From Alteromonas sp. CI.11.F.A3 (GTDB lineage Bacteria > Pseudomonadota > Gammaproteobacteria > Enterobacterales > Alteromonadaceae), in contig NZ_CP136708.1 of NCBI RefSeq assembly GCF_032925565.1, positions 3,224,001 through 3,288,000 on the forward strand: a stretch of DNA of 64,000 nucleotides, given 5' to 3'. A model generated the notes under the pieces. That model ran no database searches, had not been told where the DNA came from, and saw only the letters and a program-made list of their open reading frames with translations. Below, one piece after another: positions 10,017-18,816 of this stretch; the stretch's first letter is position 1; every line of letters starts with the position of its first letter. The translations under genes were made by a program, and so were the position numbers.

Positions 10017-10178
10017 CGAATTAGAATAGTAATAGAAACTTCGCTATCGAAGCACTAAAGCTCGATTGAGTATTGTGGATTACCTAAACAAGCAAATACT
10101 CACGTGTGAAAGCTTCTGAGAAAGTTAATGGTTAAGCTCGTAAATAGCAAAGTAGTATTTAAGTACTATAGGATAATA

Positions 10179-10793
10179 ATGAACAATTTTATTAATGACA
10201 GGAACGCGCTCATTAGCATTGTGAATAGAACAAGGTTAATACTTGCTTTACTCGTTGGCGCTTCGCTAATAGGCTGTGCATCATCTGGCAGTGCGTTGCA
10301 ATATTACTTGCTTCATTCCACTACTTCGCCCTCTGCAACCCAGCATGCTTCCAGCCCTCACCCTTTATTAATTAACAAGATTGTCTTACCCGATTATTTA
10401 AAGCAAAGAGGCCTTGTTTATCAAACCAGCTCTACCAATTTACATATCGCGACAGAGCATCTTTGGGCCGAGCCCCTCGATGAGGGTATTACCAAGTCAT
10501 TAAAAGCAGCGCTACGTACCCAGGGTGTAATGTTAGTTACCCATAATGTGAATGCTAAAGATATCAATGACTATTTAACCCTTCAGATAGATGACTTTAT
10601 CGCTACATGGCAAGGCGATATTATTCTGAGTGGGCAATACGTTATAAAACATATTGATGATTCGCAATCAGCAAAGGATTTTGAGTACATACTCCCGCTT
10701 GCTGTTGATGGATTTCCCGCCAGCATTGAAGTGATGCGAGAAGCCATTTATGTGTTGGCCGACGATATAGCTAACGAAGTAACTAAAAGATAA
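10179..10793 (+). CDS. pqiC: PqiC-like outer-membrane lipoprotein
   Basis: The protein carries a lipoprotein signal with the lipobox SLIGC (ALLVGASLIGCASSG). It then has the ABC-transport auxiliary fold typical of PqiC/YmbA: LQYYLLHST, LLINKIVLPDYLKQRGLVYQTSS and HLWAEPLDEGITKSL. In E. coli, PqiC is the outer-membrane partner that docks the tip of PqiB. ATG 10179 is preferred because AGGAT lies just upstream and the signal peptide has normal length. An in-frame ATG at 10128 would add 17 residues. About 160 bases separate it from pqiB, so it may have its own promoter. Confidence 0.88.
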   Translation: MNNFINDRNALISIVNRTRLILALLVGASLIGCASSGSALQYYLLHSTTSPSATQHASSPHPLLINKIVLPDYLKQRGLVYQTSSTNLHIATEHLWAEPLDEGITKSLKAALRTQGVMLVTHNVNAKDINDYLTLQIDDFIATWQGDIILSGQYVIKHIDDSQSAKDFEYILPLAVDGFPASIEVMREAIYVLADDIANEVTKR

Positions 10794-10805
10794 ACATTTT
10801 TATTT

Positions 10806-11915
10806 ATGCTTAATGCCCTTAAAAAGTTTGTAGAACTTGGAACCGATAGCGAGTTATCTGACGACCTAAACCGTCGAATCAGAGTCGTTAATATGTTTTC
10901 GGCTGTGGGTATGGCTGCTACCTTTATTCTTGGCTTTAGAGCGCTTTTCGCACAAGATGCTTTTTTAGCGTGTGTTTTGTTTTCAGCCTCTATCCTATTT
11001 GCAATATCTCATAAATTACAATCGACGATAGGGGCAAAGCGAGGCAGCTTTATTTCGGCGTTGGTCTTACTTGCCTGCTTAATGTCACTGATGTTAATAC
11101 TGGTCGTTACTGGCGGTAATGAGAGTACAGGACCGCTTTGGATATTTACCGTTCCCTCTGTCACTATGTTTTTCGCGGGCTTTCGTCGGGGGATTGTGGC
11201 GTTAAGCGGCTTTACTACCGCAATAATTATTATTCTATTCGCTCCTGATAATGCCCTGTTAGTTTCCGAGTACTCTTACGAGTTTAAAACTCGCCTACTC
11301 TACTCTTTCATCACCGTTTCTTTCCTCTCGGCATTTTATGAATATAGCCGGCAGCGAAGTTACAATACCGCACTGTATTTAAGCGAACAGTTCGAGCGTC
11401 AAGCCAGATATGACCCCCTTACAACATTGCTAAACCGCCGAGGTGGTCAGCAGCAGCTTGAGCAAGAACTCAGCAGGTTACAGCGAAATAAAAAGCCGTT
11501 TTCTATTGCGCTCGCTGATATTGATAGATTCAAGTCTATCAATGACACCTTTGGGCATGACGCCGGTGATGAGGTATTAAAACAGGTAGCAGATGCCTTT
11601 CGCCGTCGATTACGAGTACAGGATGGACTCTCACGATGGGGCGGCGAAGAGTTTTTGTTTATTTTCCCAGAAACTGATGAGCAGGATGCTAAAACGGTTA
11701 TCGAGCAAATAAGAGAAAATCTAAGTGCAAAAGCGATGCTGGTTGATGGCAAGTCTCATCGAGTCACATCAAGTTTTGGTGTATGCGAAATTACATCGTC
11801 AATGACCCTCACTACTGCGTTAAACTTAGCCGATCAGGCGTTATACCAAGCAAAAAATGACGGCAGAAATAGAGTGTGTAGCGCATCAGAGCTTAAACGC
11901 AAAACTAGCTGCTAG
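10806..11915 (+). CDS. Membrane-bound diguanylate cyclase (GGDEF)
   Basis: The first 190 or so residues contain about six hydrophobic helices without a recognised periplasmic sensor. After a short linker follows a complete GGDEF domain with DPLTTLLNRRG, ADIDRFKSINDTFGHDAGDEVL and the active-site signature RWGGEEF at about residue 277. The GGEEF variant is compatible with cyclase activity, and the metal-binding Asp of ADIDRFK is present. No clear I-site (RxxD) was seen five residues before the signature: the sequence there is RVQDGLSRWGGEEF, where RVQD does fit RxxD, so product inhibition is possible. The gene starts only 12 bases after pqiC, which hints at co-transcription, but no good ribosome binding site is visible. 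Confidence 0.9.
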   Translation: MLNALKKFVELGTDSELSDDLNRRIRVVNMFSAVGMAATFILGFRALFAQDAFLACVLFSASILFAISHKLQSTIGAKRGSFISALVLLACLMSLMLILVVTGGNESTGPLWIFTVPSVTMFFAGFRRGIVALSGFTTAIIIILFAPDNALLVSEYSYEFKTRLLYSFITVSFLSAFYEYSRQRSYNTALYLSEQFERQARYDPLTTLLNRRGGQQQLEQELSRLQRNKKPFSIALADIDRFKSINDTFGHDAGDEVLKQVADAFRRRLRVQDGLSRWGGEEFLFIFPETDEQDAKTVIEQIRENLSAKAMLVDGKSHRVTSSFGVCEITSSMTLTTALNLADQALYQAKNDGRNRVCSASELKRKTSC

Positions 11916-12084
11916 CGCACCATCAACTTACGTTGATCCCCTTCCAAATCCTTTTCAAGTAGAGGTATTCCTCACACTGAGTCTTTACATTTATTGACTC
12001 ACGTTTCGTTACAATTGATGAATAACTCAGACACAATTTGGCGTTAAACTACACTCCGCTAATTTTTTCAAAAAAGACCCAATT

Positions 12085-13239
12085 ATGAAATGGATGAAAT
12101 TCATACTTCCCGTTGCCATCTTGGTAGTAAGTTATTTTATAATGAAAGGCATTGAAGCATCGGCTTCAGATTCAGCCATAACAGAAGCGGTAGACACTCG
12201 TCCCACCGTCACTATCGAGCAGATAGATGTCGAAAGCTCTGTTATTACATTATCTTCTTACGGCGAAGTGCAGCCGCTCGAAAGTACTAACCTAGCCGCT
12301 CAGGTTTCTGGCGAAGTGGAGTCTTGGAATCCCAACTTTGTAAGTGGCGGTTTAGTTCGTCGAGGTGAGTTATTGTTCTCGGTAGAAAAAGATGCCTACG
12401 AGGCAGCGTTATTACTTGCGCAAGCTAACCTTTCCAGTGCTCAAGCTCAATTAATACAAGAACAAGCACAAGCAGATGTAGCGGCACAAGAAGCCAAATC
12501 TATGCCTGATGCCAGAGTCACTGACTTGTATCTTAGAAAACCACAAGTCATGAGCGCTCAGGCATCCGTTAAATCTGCAGAAGCCCAACTAAAGATTGCC
12601 AAGCGTGACTTAGATAATTGCGAAGTGACAGCCCCTTATGATGCCCTAATTATTTCTAGAGATATTAGTACTGGTGATTATGTTACCCAAGGGATGACCG
12701 CAGCGGTTATCTATAATATTGAGCAGGCTGAAATCACTTTCCCTATCGCAGGCTTCGACCGTATATTCTTAGATGAAAACACCTTGGGCGCCAAAGCGAT
12801 ACTTACCCTAGATGATTTAAGCAAAACACAAATTACGGCCACTATCCACCGCGACACTGGTATTATCGATAGTGCCACCCGCATGACGCATTTTGTCGCC
12901 AGAATTGAAGACCCCTACGCCTTAAATCAAAACAACCCTATTGTTAAATTCGGTACATACGCCACGATTAGCTTTGAGGGTAAAAGGCTAGAGGATGTAT
13001 ACCGTATTCCTCAGGAATTAGTGACCAACCGTACGCTTTGGACAATTGATGACGAAAGCAAGTTGGTCTCGCAAAAAATTGAGGTTATTCGTGAAGATGG
13101 CAGCGACTTTCTTATTCAAGGTAATTTCAACCCTAACAAAGTGGTGATGTCATTACCTGAATATCCGCAAAATGGCATGGAAGTAAAAATTATCGATAAT
13201 AGCGCTGATATTGTGGCAAACAGCGACACCGCTGAATAG
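12085..13239 (+). CDS. RND efflux periplasmic adaptor (MFP), first pair
   Basis: This 384-residue membrane-fusion protein has an N-terminal signal anchor (residues about 5-22). A split biotinyl-lipoyl domain follows (GEVQPLESTNLAAQVSGEV and, after the hairpin, DLDNCEVTAPYDALI), with an alpha-helical hairpin rich in Ala/Gln at about residues 105-175, then beta-barrel domains. It bridges the inner-membrane pump encoded 11 bases downstream to an outer-membrane channel. No TolC-like gene is adjacent, so a shared channel from elsewhere is likely. No dedicated regulator is beside it. The substrate cannot be deduced. Confidence 0.92.
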   Translation: MKWMKFILPVAILVVSYFIMKGIEASASDSAITEAVDTRPTVTIEQIDVESSVITLSSYGEVQPLESTNLAAQVSGEVESWNPNFVSGGLVRRGELLFSVEKDAYEAALLLAQANLSSAQAQLIQEQAQADVAAQEAKSMPDARVTDLYLRKPQVMSAQASVKSAEAQLKIAKRDLDNCEVTAPYDALIISRDISTGDYVTQGMTAAVIYNIEQAEITFPIAGFDRIFLDENTLGAKAILTLDDLSKTQITATIHRDTGIIDSATRMTHFVARIEDPYALNQNNPIVKFGTYATISFEGKRLEDVYRIPQELVTNRTLWTIDDESKLVSQKIEVIREDGSDFLIQGNFNPNKVVMSLPEYPQNGMEVKIIDNSADIVANSDTAE

Positions 13240-13250
13240 GAGCGCCGCCA

Positions 13251-16200
13251 ATGAATAAAACGAATTCTGAAACCGGCATTATCGCGTGGTTTGCCAATAA
13301 TGCAGTCGCCGCTAACCTTTTAATGATATTTATCATTTTAATGGGGTTGGCCAGTTACTTTACCATTCAGCGCCAAATGTTCCCTAACATCGAAATTAAC
13401 TACATTACGGTGTCTGCACAATATCCTGGTGCTTCTCCCCAAGAAATAGAAGAAAGTATCCTTATTAAAGTAGAAGAATCGTTAAAGGACGTAACCGAAA
13501 TTAAAAAAACGGTAGCCCGTGCTTTTCGAGATTCAGGAACAGTGACATTAGAAATTGATACCGATGAAGAACTCACTGATGTTCTTGATAAAGTAAAACT
13601 AAGAGTTGACGGTATCGCCACCTTCCCTGCCGGTATGGAACCGGTAAATATCTCTCAAATTGAGTTCCAACAAGACGTTATTGAAATGCCTTTAGTGGGC
13701 GACTTGCCCCTTCCTGAACTTAAAGTTATTGCCAAAGATATTGAAGATGAGTTACTTCAACTAGGTAATGTTTCCTTGGTAGAAATATCGACACCTGACG
13801 ATGAAATAGCGATAGAAATAAAGCCGGAAATGCTGCGCAAATACAGTCTTAGTATTGCCGATGTTAGCCAGGCAATAAGTAACTATTCAACGAATATATC
13901 GGCTGGGCAACTACGTACTAACGCCGGAATCATTTCTGTTCGAGTAGAAAACCAGTATTACAGCGGCACCGAATTTGCTCAAATTCCCGTGAAGATAGGC
14001 ACAGCGGGTGCAAAAGTTACCTTAGGTGACATAGCGACAATTAAAGATGGCTTTACCGAAGGGGAACGCTACTTCAAATATAATGGTAAAAATGCCATTT
14101 ATATGTCGGTAAGTGCAACTAAATCTCAAAATACTATTCCTGTTGCGAACACCGTAAAAGCCTATATTGAGCAACGGAATAAAACTCTCCCAGATGGGGT
14201 GAGCTTAGAAATACTGGTCGATATGACTTACTACTTAAATGCTCGCTTAGACATGATGCTAAAAAACCTGTTTCAAGGCTCAATTCTTGTCGCCTTGATG
14301 CTTACCCTCTTTCTTCGCTTTAAGCTAGCATTATGGGTAATGGTAGGCTTACCCGTGTGCTTTTTAGGCGCAGTAATGCTGATGCCTATTTTTGGTATTA
14401 GCATTAATATTCTTTCGCTATTTGCCTTCATAATGGTGCTGGGTATTGTAGTCGATGATGCCATTGTTATAGGGGAAAGTGCCTATACCGAAATAGAAAG
14501 CAAAGGTGGAGGTATCGATAACGTAGTACGTGGTGCAAAGCGTGTTGCAACGCCAGCCACATTCGGTGTTTTGACAACCATTGCGGTATTCGCCCCGTTT
14601 ACGCTAAGTAGCGGCCCTGAAGGAGCCTTCTTCTACAATATCGCTATTGTGGTTATATTCTGTTTAGCCTTCAGCTTAGTTGAGTCAAAGTTGATATTGC
14701 CTGCGCATATTGCCCATACCCATTTTACACCTATCAAGAAAGGTAGCTGGCGGGATAAATTTAACACGCGATTCTACGGCTTTGTAAACGGGCCTTATAA
14801 GCGGACGGTTGAGCGTGCGCTAAAATGGCGTTGGGCGGTGTTTTTTCTCTTCTTTGGTATTTTGATGATCAGCATTGGGCTAATCAACGCGAACTACGTT
14901 CGTATGGTGCCTAACCCGAAAGTACCGCATGACTTCCCTAGCGTTCGCATCGAAATGAATGAAAACGTGTCGGATGCAACTACCATTAGCGCGTTAAAGA
15001 CCATAGAAAAAACCATCTTAGATGTTGAAGCGCAGGTTATTGATGAGTTTGGCACCGGTATGATTCGAGACAGGCTTGCCTTTAACAATGAACGCACCCA
15101 AGGGCAAATTCTGACGCCTTTAGTGCACGAAGATAAGCGCCCTATTGATACTTTTGAATTAGCAAGGCGCTGGCGTGAAGCCATACCTGAAATTCCCGGC
15201 ATGAAGTCATTTACTGTGATTGATGATGTTAATGGGGGTGGCGAAGATGGCGAGTTTGGCTATCTTTTATTTGGCTCAGATATCAATACATTGAACGCGG
15301 CAGGATTGAAGTTTATTGAAATGCTGCAACAGCAAGATGGCCTATTCGATGTTAGTTCAACCATAGATCCTGCCAGTAAAGAAGTGCAACTGGTTATGCT
15401 GCCCGTAGCCTATGATTTAGGTTTAACGTTATCTGACATCGCCTCTCAAGTTGGGGCTAGCTTCTATGGCGGCGAAGCCCAACGGGTTATTCGTAATGGC
15501 GAAGAAGTGAAGGTAATGGTGCGATACCCTGAACTTACCCGAGAGCGGTTTGCTGATTTAAAATATACCGTTATTAAAACACCTCAAGGACGTGATGTCT
15601 TACTTGGCGACGTAGTATTGTTGGAAGAAAAACCTGGAATTAGTTACATTCGCCGTGAAGGTGGTTATCGCAGCGTGTATGTGTGGGGAAATATTGACGA
15701 AGAAGCGGTAGAGCCGAACGAAGTAGTCGAAGAAATTCGCGAAAAACTACTTCCACAACTTCAAGAAGAGTTCCCATCGGTAATGACTGAGTTGGGCGGC
15801 GATATTGAAGAACAACAAGCGCAGCAAAGTGAGCAATTATTGTTTTTCTTAGCGGCAATGATTATGGTTTATATCCTTTTGGCTGTGCCGCTTAAAAGTT
15901 ATGGGCAACCGCTTATCATCATGTCGGTTATTCCGTTTAGCTTTACTGGGGCTATATGGGGTCACTTCTGGCTCGGTTTAGATTTAAGCATGATGTCTAC
16001 TTTTGGCCTGATAGCCGCCGCAGGTGTAGTAATAAATGATTCCCTCGTTATGACGGATTTTGTCAATCAACGCCGGGCACAAGGTTATAGTGTAAAAGAA
16101 GCAGTAACAGAAGCAGGAAGTGCTCGCTTTAGGGCTATCACACTGACTTCTATTACTACCTTCGCCGGTGTATTGCCTATTATGTTTGAAAGTAGCCTAC

Positions 16201-16406
16201 AAGCTGCGTTCGTGGTGCCCATGGCGGCCGCTCTTGGTTTTGCCGTACTTTACGCTACGCTGGTAACGCTGATATTAGTGCCGTGTTTATATTTAATACT
16301 ACTCGATTTAACCATTCCGTTTTCTTGGATAAAAAGTCGGATTTTCAGACAAAATCAGGTGTTAAATATGGATGTTAATACTGAGATTGGAATGGAAAAT
16401 AAATAG
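13251..16406 (+). CDS. RND multidrug efflux permease, first pair
   Basis: This 1051-residue inner-membrane pump belongs to the HAE/AcrB superfamily. The N-terminal TM helix (NAVAANLLMIFIILMG) and the porter domain opening (YPGASPQEIEESILIKVEE) are standard. The TM4 proton-relay aspartates appear in GIVVDDAIVIGE, and the second half repeats the fold with the GVVINDSLVMTDF counterpart. It uses the proton gradient to export small hydrophobic compounds through the adaptor encoded just upstream. GGAGCG before ATG 13251 is the ribosome binding site. A hairpin terminator follows about 30 bases after the stop. Confidence 0.95.
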   Translation: MNKTNSETGIIAWFANNAVAANLLMIFIILMGLASYFTIQRQMFPNIEINYITVSAQYPGASPQEIEESILIKVEESLKDVTEIKKTVARAFRDSGTVTLEIDTDEELTDVLDKVKLRVDGIATFPAGMEPVNISQIEFQQDVIEMPLVGDLPLPELKVIAKDIEDELLQLGNVSLVEISTPDDEIAIEIKPEMLRKYSLSIADVSQAISNYSTNISAGQLRTNAGIISVRVENQYYSGTEFAQIPVKIGTAGAKVTLGDIATIKDGFTEGERYFKYNGKNAIYMSVSATKSQNTIPVANTVKAYIEQRNKTLPDGVSLEILVDMTYYLNARLDMMLKNLFQGSILVALMLTLFLRFKLALWVMVGLPVCFLGAVMLMPIFGISINILSLFAFIMVLGIVVDDAIVIGESAYTEIESKGGGIDNVVRGAKRVATPATFGVLTTIAVFAPFTLSSGPEGAFFYNIAIVVIFCLAFSLVESKLILPAHIAHTHFTPIKKGSWRDKFNTRFYGFVNGPYKRTVERALKWRWAVFFLFFGILMISIGLINANYVRMVPNPKVPHDFPSVRIEMNENVSDATTISALKTIEKTILDVEAQVIDEFGTGMIRDRLAFNNERTQGQILTPLVHEDKRPIDTFELARRWREAIPEIPGMKSFTVIDDVNGGGEDGEFGYLLFGSDINTLNAAGLKFIEMLQQQDGLFDVSSTIDPASKEVQLVMLPVAYDLGLTLSDIASQVGASFYGGEAQRVIRNGEEVKVMVRYPELTRERFADLKYTVIKTPQGRDVLLGDVVLLEEKPGISYIRREGGYRSVYVWGNIDEEAVEPNEVVEEIREKLLPQLQEEFPSVMTELGGDIEEQQAQQSEQLLFFLAAMIMVYILLAVPLKSYGQPLIIMSVIPFSFTGAIWGHFWLGLDLSMMSTFGLIAAAGVVINDSLVMTDFVNQRRAQGYSVKEAVTEAGSARFRAITLTSITTFAGVLPIMFESSLQAAFVVPMAAALGFAVLYATLVTLILVPCLYLILLDLTIPFSWIKSRIFRQNQVLNMDVNTEIGMENK

Positions 16407-16436
16407 TACCGCCGCTCATTTTGCAGTACGTGGACT

Positions 16437-16467
16437 GCGCGGTTGATTACTATCAACCGCGCTTTTT
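16437..16467 (+). terminator. Strong hairpin terminator after the first RND operon
   Basis: An 11-bp perfect stem (GCGCGGTTGAT with ATCAACCGCGC, loop TACT) is followed by TTTTT. It closes the adaptor-pump transcript. Confidence 0.93.
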
Positions 16468-16476
16468 AAAGAGTGT

Positions 16477-16617
16477 TTATTCTTGCAAAAACCGTATCAG
16501 CTCACTATGCCTAGGCTCTCCCAATAGTGGCATAGGACCGCTACCATAAGGAATATAGGCCACAGGTGTTAAGCGATTCGCTGCAGGTCTAGCTTTTGCT
16601 GGAATGAGATTCGCCAT
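16477..16617 (-). CDS. Possible small ORF, 46 aa, overlapping the DoxX gene end
   Basis: An ATG at 16617 opens 46 codons that overlap the last 29 bases of the DoxX gene in another frame and end just beyond the RND terminator. The peptide is polar and proline-rich at its start (ANLIPAKARPAANRL) and ends LGEPRHSELIRFLQE. I do not recognise it. It could be a real small protein coupled to DoxX, the frameshifted tail of a former longer gene, or chance. Confidence 0.2.
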   Translation of the reverse strand: MANLIPAKARPAANRLTPVAYIPYGSGPMPLLGEPRHSELIRFLQE

Positions 16618-16966
16618 TGCGAACCACAAAAATATAACTCACCAGTATCGCTAATATTAAAGCCGGTATTACATTGGCGACAGCATCATAAACAACATGA
16701 AAATAAATAGCGCCAAGCATAATAATAAACAAACCGACACACGCATAAATGCTGGTTCGGCGTAACCATATCCCCACGGCACCGGCAACTTCACATGCCC
16801 CAATAAAATAGCCGAACCACAACGGCAACCCCATTGCTGCGAACGACATGTGCATCTGTTCTACACCGGCTAATTTTGCTAAACCAGCAGACGCAAACGC
16901 CGCACTTGCTAAGCCTAAGCTCACCCACATTCCTACTTTCTTTGCTTTGCTCAAGACCTTCTCCAT
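16589..16966 (-). CDS. DoxX-family membrane protein
   Basis: This 125-residue protein has four hydrophobic helices and the family pattern SAGLAKLAGVEQMHMSF...LPLWFGYFIGACEVAGAVGIW. DoxX-like proteins are small inner-membrane proteins linked to redox or membrane-stress functions; the precise role is usually unknown. GAAGG-like purines (GGAGAAGG read on the reverse strand) precede ATG 16966. The gene is divergent from the LysR regulator at 17083, which is therefore a likely controller of it. Confidence 0.85.
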   Translation of the reverse strand: MEKVLSKAKKVGMWVSLGLASAAFASAGLAKLAGVEQMHMSFAAMGLPLWFGYFIGACEVAGAVGIWLRRTSIYACVGLFIIMLGAIYFHVVYDAVANVIPALILAILVSYIFVVRNGESHSSKS

Positions 16967-17082
16967 TAAAATTCATAGCTAATTACTATTAACTTGCATA
17001 AAGCTTAAGCAAATAAATTAATAAATAATATTGAATGTATTTTAATAACTAATAAACTTAAAGTTTATGTTTTGGACCCAGC

Positions 17083-17985
17083 ATGAAACTTGAACAATTA
17101 ACTATGTTTCAATCTGTAGCTGAACTAGGCTCGCTCAGCAAAGCCAGTGTTAGACTACATAAAACCCAACCTGCAATTAGTCAGAGTATTAAGCAATTAG
17201 AAACCACGTTGGGCATTACTTTGTTTAATCGGTCAGCCTATCGGTTAACCTTAACAGACGAAGGGAAAGTGCTATATCAACAAACTTTGCGGGTTTTAGA
17301 TGAAGCCAACTCATTGCGTAATATCGCTCACAATATTGCTTCGGGTAACGAAACCAGTATAACGTTAGCAACCGAGGCAACTTACAATTTAAAAGGTATT
17401 GTTCCGATACTCGCCAATGTACAAAAGCAATTCCCTAATACACAATTGATCCTTAAACAGGAATATTTAACTGGTGCACTTGAAGCTCTACTTCAGCAAA
17501 ATGCCACCTTTTGTTTATCTCCGTTAACGCCAGATCTCCAACAAAACAATCAAATAGATAGGCACATGTTAAGTTCAGGCCGACTCGTTAATGTGGCATC
17601 ACCGCAACTCATTGCAAGACATCCTAGGTTGCATACAAGTACTGAGTTAATTAACGAGTATCAAATCGTGGTGCAAGATTCAGGGAAAGGTTCACTGAAT
17701 AAAAGTTGGGGTGTACAAGATGGGCAACGATGTTGGTACGTTAATGACTTCGCGACAAAAAAGATGCTTATTGAAAGCGGCATGGGCTGGGGGAAATTAC
17801 CCGGACACCACATTCAGAGAAGTATAGAAAATGGCAAGTTGGTACAATTACAACTAAGCGATACCGACAATTCAATAACTTTCGATTATTACATTATCAA
17901 AAATAAAAAACAGTATTTGGGCCCGGTTGCACAAACTTTATGGGAGCAATTTAAAAACTATACTATTAACACATTGGTTCAATGA
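17083..17985 (+). CDS. LysR-family transcriptional regulator
   Basis: The 300-residue protein has the N-terminal winged helix-turn-helix of LysR regulators at residues about 1-60 (MKLEQLTMFQSVAELGSLSKAS, then TQPAISQSIKQLETTLGITLF). A periplasmic-binding-protein-like effector domain follows. It faces the DoxX gene across about 116 bases of AT-rich DNA, the usual arrangement for a LysR regulator and its target. The inducer is unknown. Confidence 0.92.
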   Translation: MKLEQLTMFQSVAELGSLSKASVRLHKTQPAISQSIKQLETTLGITLFNRSAYRLTLTDEGKVLYQQTLRVLDEANSLRNIAHNIASGNETSITLATEATYNLKGIVPILANVQKQFPNTQLILKQEYLTGALEALLQQNATFCLSPLTPDLQQNNQIDRHMLSSGRLVNVASPQLIARHPRLHTSTELINEYQIVVQDSGKGSLNKSWGVQDGQRCWYVNDFATKKMLIESGMGWGKLPGHHIQRSIENGKLVQLQLSDTDNSITFDYYIIKNKKQYLGPVAQTLWEQFKNYTINTLVQ

Positions 17986-18030
17986 CACGCTATTAAAGCA
18001 ACTCACGTAATTTCTAAATGATGGGAAAAG

Positions 18031-18660
18031 TTATGCAGGTTGTTGCGAGCTAACCTCGTACCGACACAAAATAAGTGCGGCCGTACTTTTAGCAATATCT
18101 AACTTTCGGGCATCAGTTAAAGGGTCTTCTAGCTTAAACAATTGAGGCCAAAAACATTGCCCTTTTACAAGGCTATCCAACTCTTCAACCACTTGGTCAA
18201 TGTCATCAAAATCCATACGGTTATCTTTTTTAGCGGCTTTTAACCACCGATATATGGCTTTTTCTTGTGCTTGAAGTTGAGCAACTTCATCTTTTAAACG
18301 GTTGGGCTCATAAAAAAAGTGACCAATAGCAACGCGGGCCAACTCTAGGTGTTCATCATCGCTCATAAAGTTTATGTCGGCCATAATAAGGTCTGTGAGT
18401 TGGTCGGCGATTAATATTTCTGCGTTATAGGGTGCACCTATATCAACAAGGGCAGATTGCCACTGCTCTTTAATGAGATGCATCACCAACTCTTCTTTCG
18501 CTGAGAAATGGTTGTAAACTGTTCTTTTAGACACGTTCGCTAGCTCAGCCAGTTTATCCATACTGGTTCCGTTTACGCCAAACTCTTGAAATGCCTGCTT
18601 TGCCGCTTGAATAATGGCATCTCGCTTAACATCGCTTCGGGTACGTGTAGTACTAGTCAT
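18031..18660 (-). CDS. TetR-family repressor of the second RND pair
   Basis: The 209-residue protein has the TetR N-terminal helix-turn-helix at about residues 10-58 (RDAIIQAAKQAFQEFGVNGTSMDKLAELANVSKRTVYNHF). An all-helical ligand domain with the conserved FYEPNRL region follows. It is transcribed away from the adaptor-pump operon at 18817-22938. The shared intergenic space holds two copies of a probable operator, so it most likely represses the pump and itself until a pump substrate binds. The ligand is unknown. Confidence 0.93.
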   Translation of the reverse strand: MTSTTRTRSDVKRDAIIQAAKQAFQEFGVNGTSMDKLAELANVSKRTVYNHFSAKEELVMHLIKEQWQSALVDIGAPYNAEILIADQLTDLIMADINFMSDDEHLELARVAIGHFFYEPNRLKDEVAQLQAQEKAIYRWLKAAKKDNRMDFDDIDQVVEELDSLVKGQCFWPQLFKLEDPLTDARKLDIAKSTAALILCRYEVSSQQPA

Positions 18661-18693
18661 AGTTTTTGCTGTCTAAAAATATTATGCGACCAT

Positions 18694-18755
18694 TTTACAC
18701 TGCGCAGTTTACTTTTCAATGGATGATCTTTAAAATGCACCGCACAGTTTACTTT
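18694..18755. promoter_or_regulatory. Twin operator boxes between tetR and RND adaptor
   Basis: Two boxes that agree at 14 of 16 bases, CTGCGCAGTTTACTTT (18700-18715) and CCGCACAGTTTACTTT (18740-18755), lie exactly 40 bases (about four helix turns) apart. The first contains the perfect palindrome ACTGCGCAGT. Position and symmetry suit TetR binding; the second box would cover the promoter of the adaptor gene. Confidence 0.65.
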
Positions 18756-18816
18756 AATTATAGTGAATATAGTCGTCTATACTGTGTTCACCACAAATAC
18801 GGATCGAAAAATTCTT

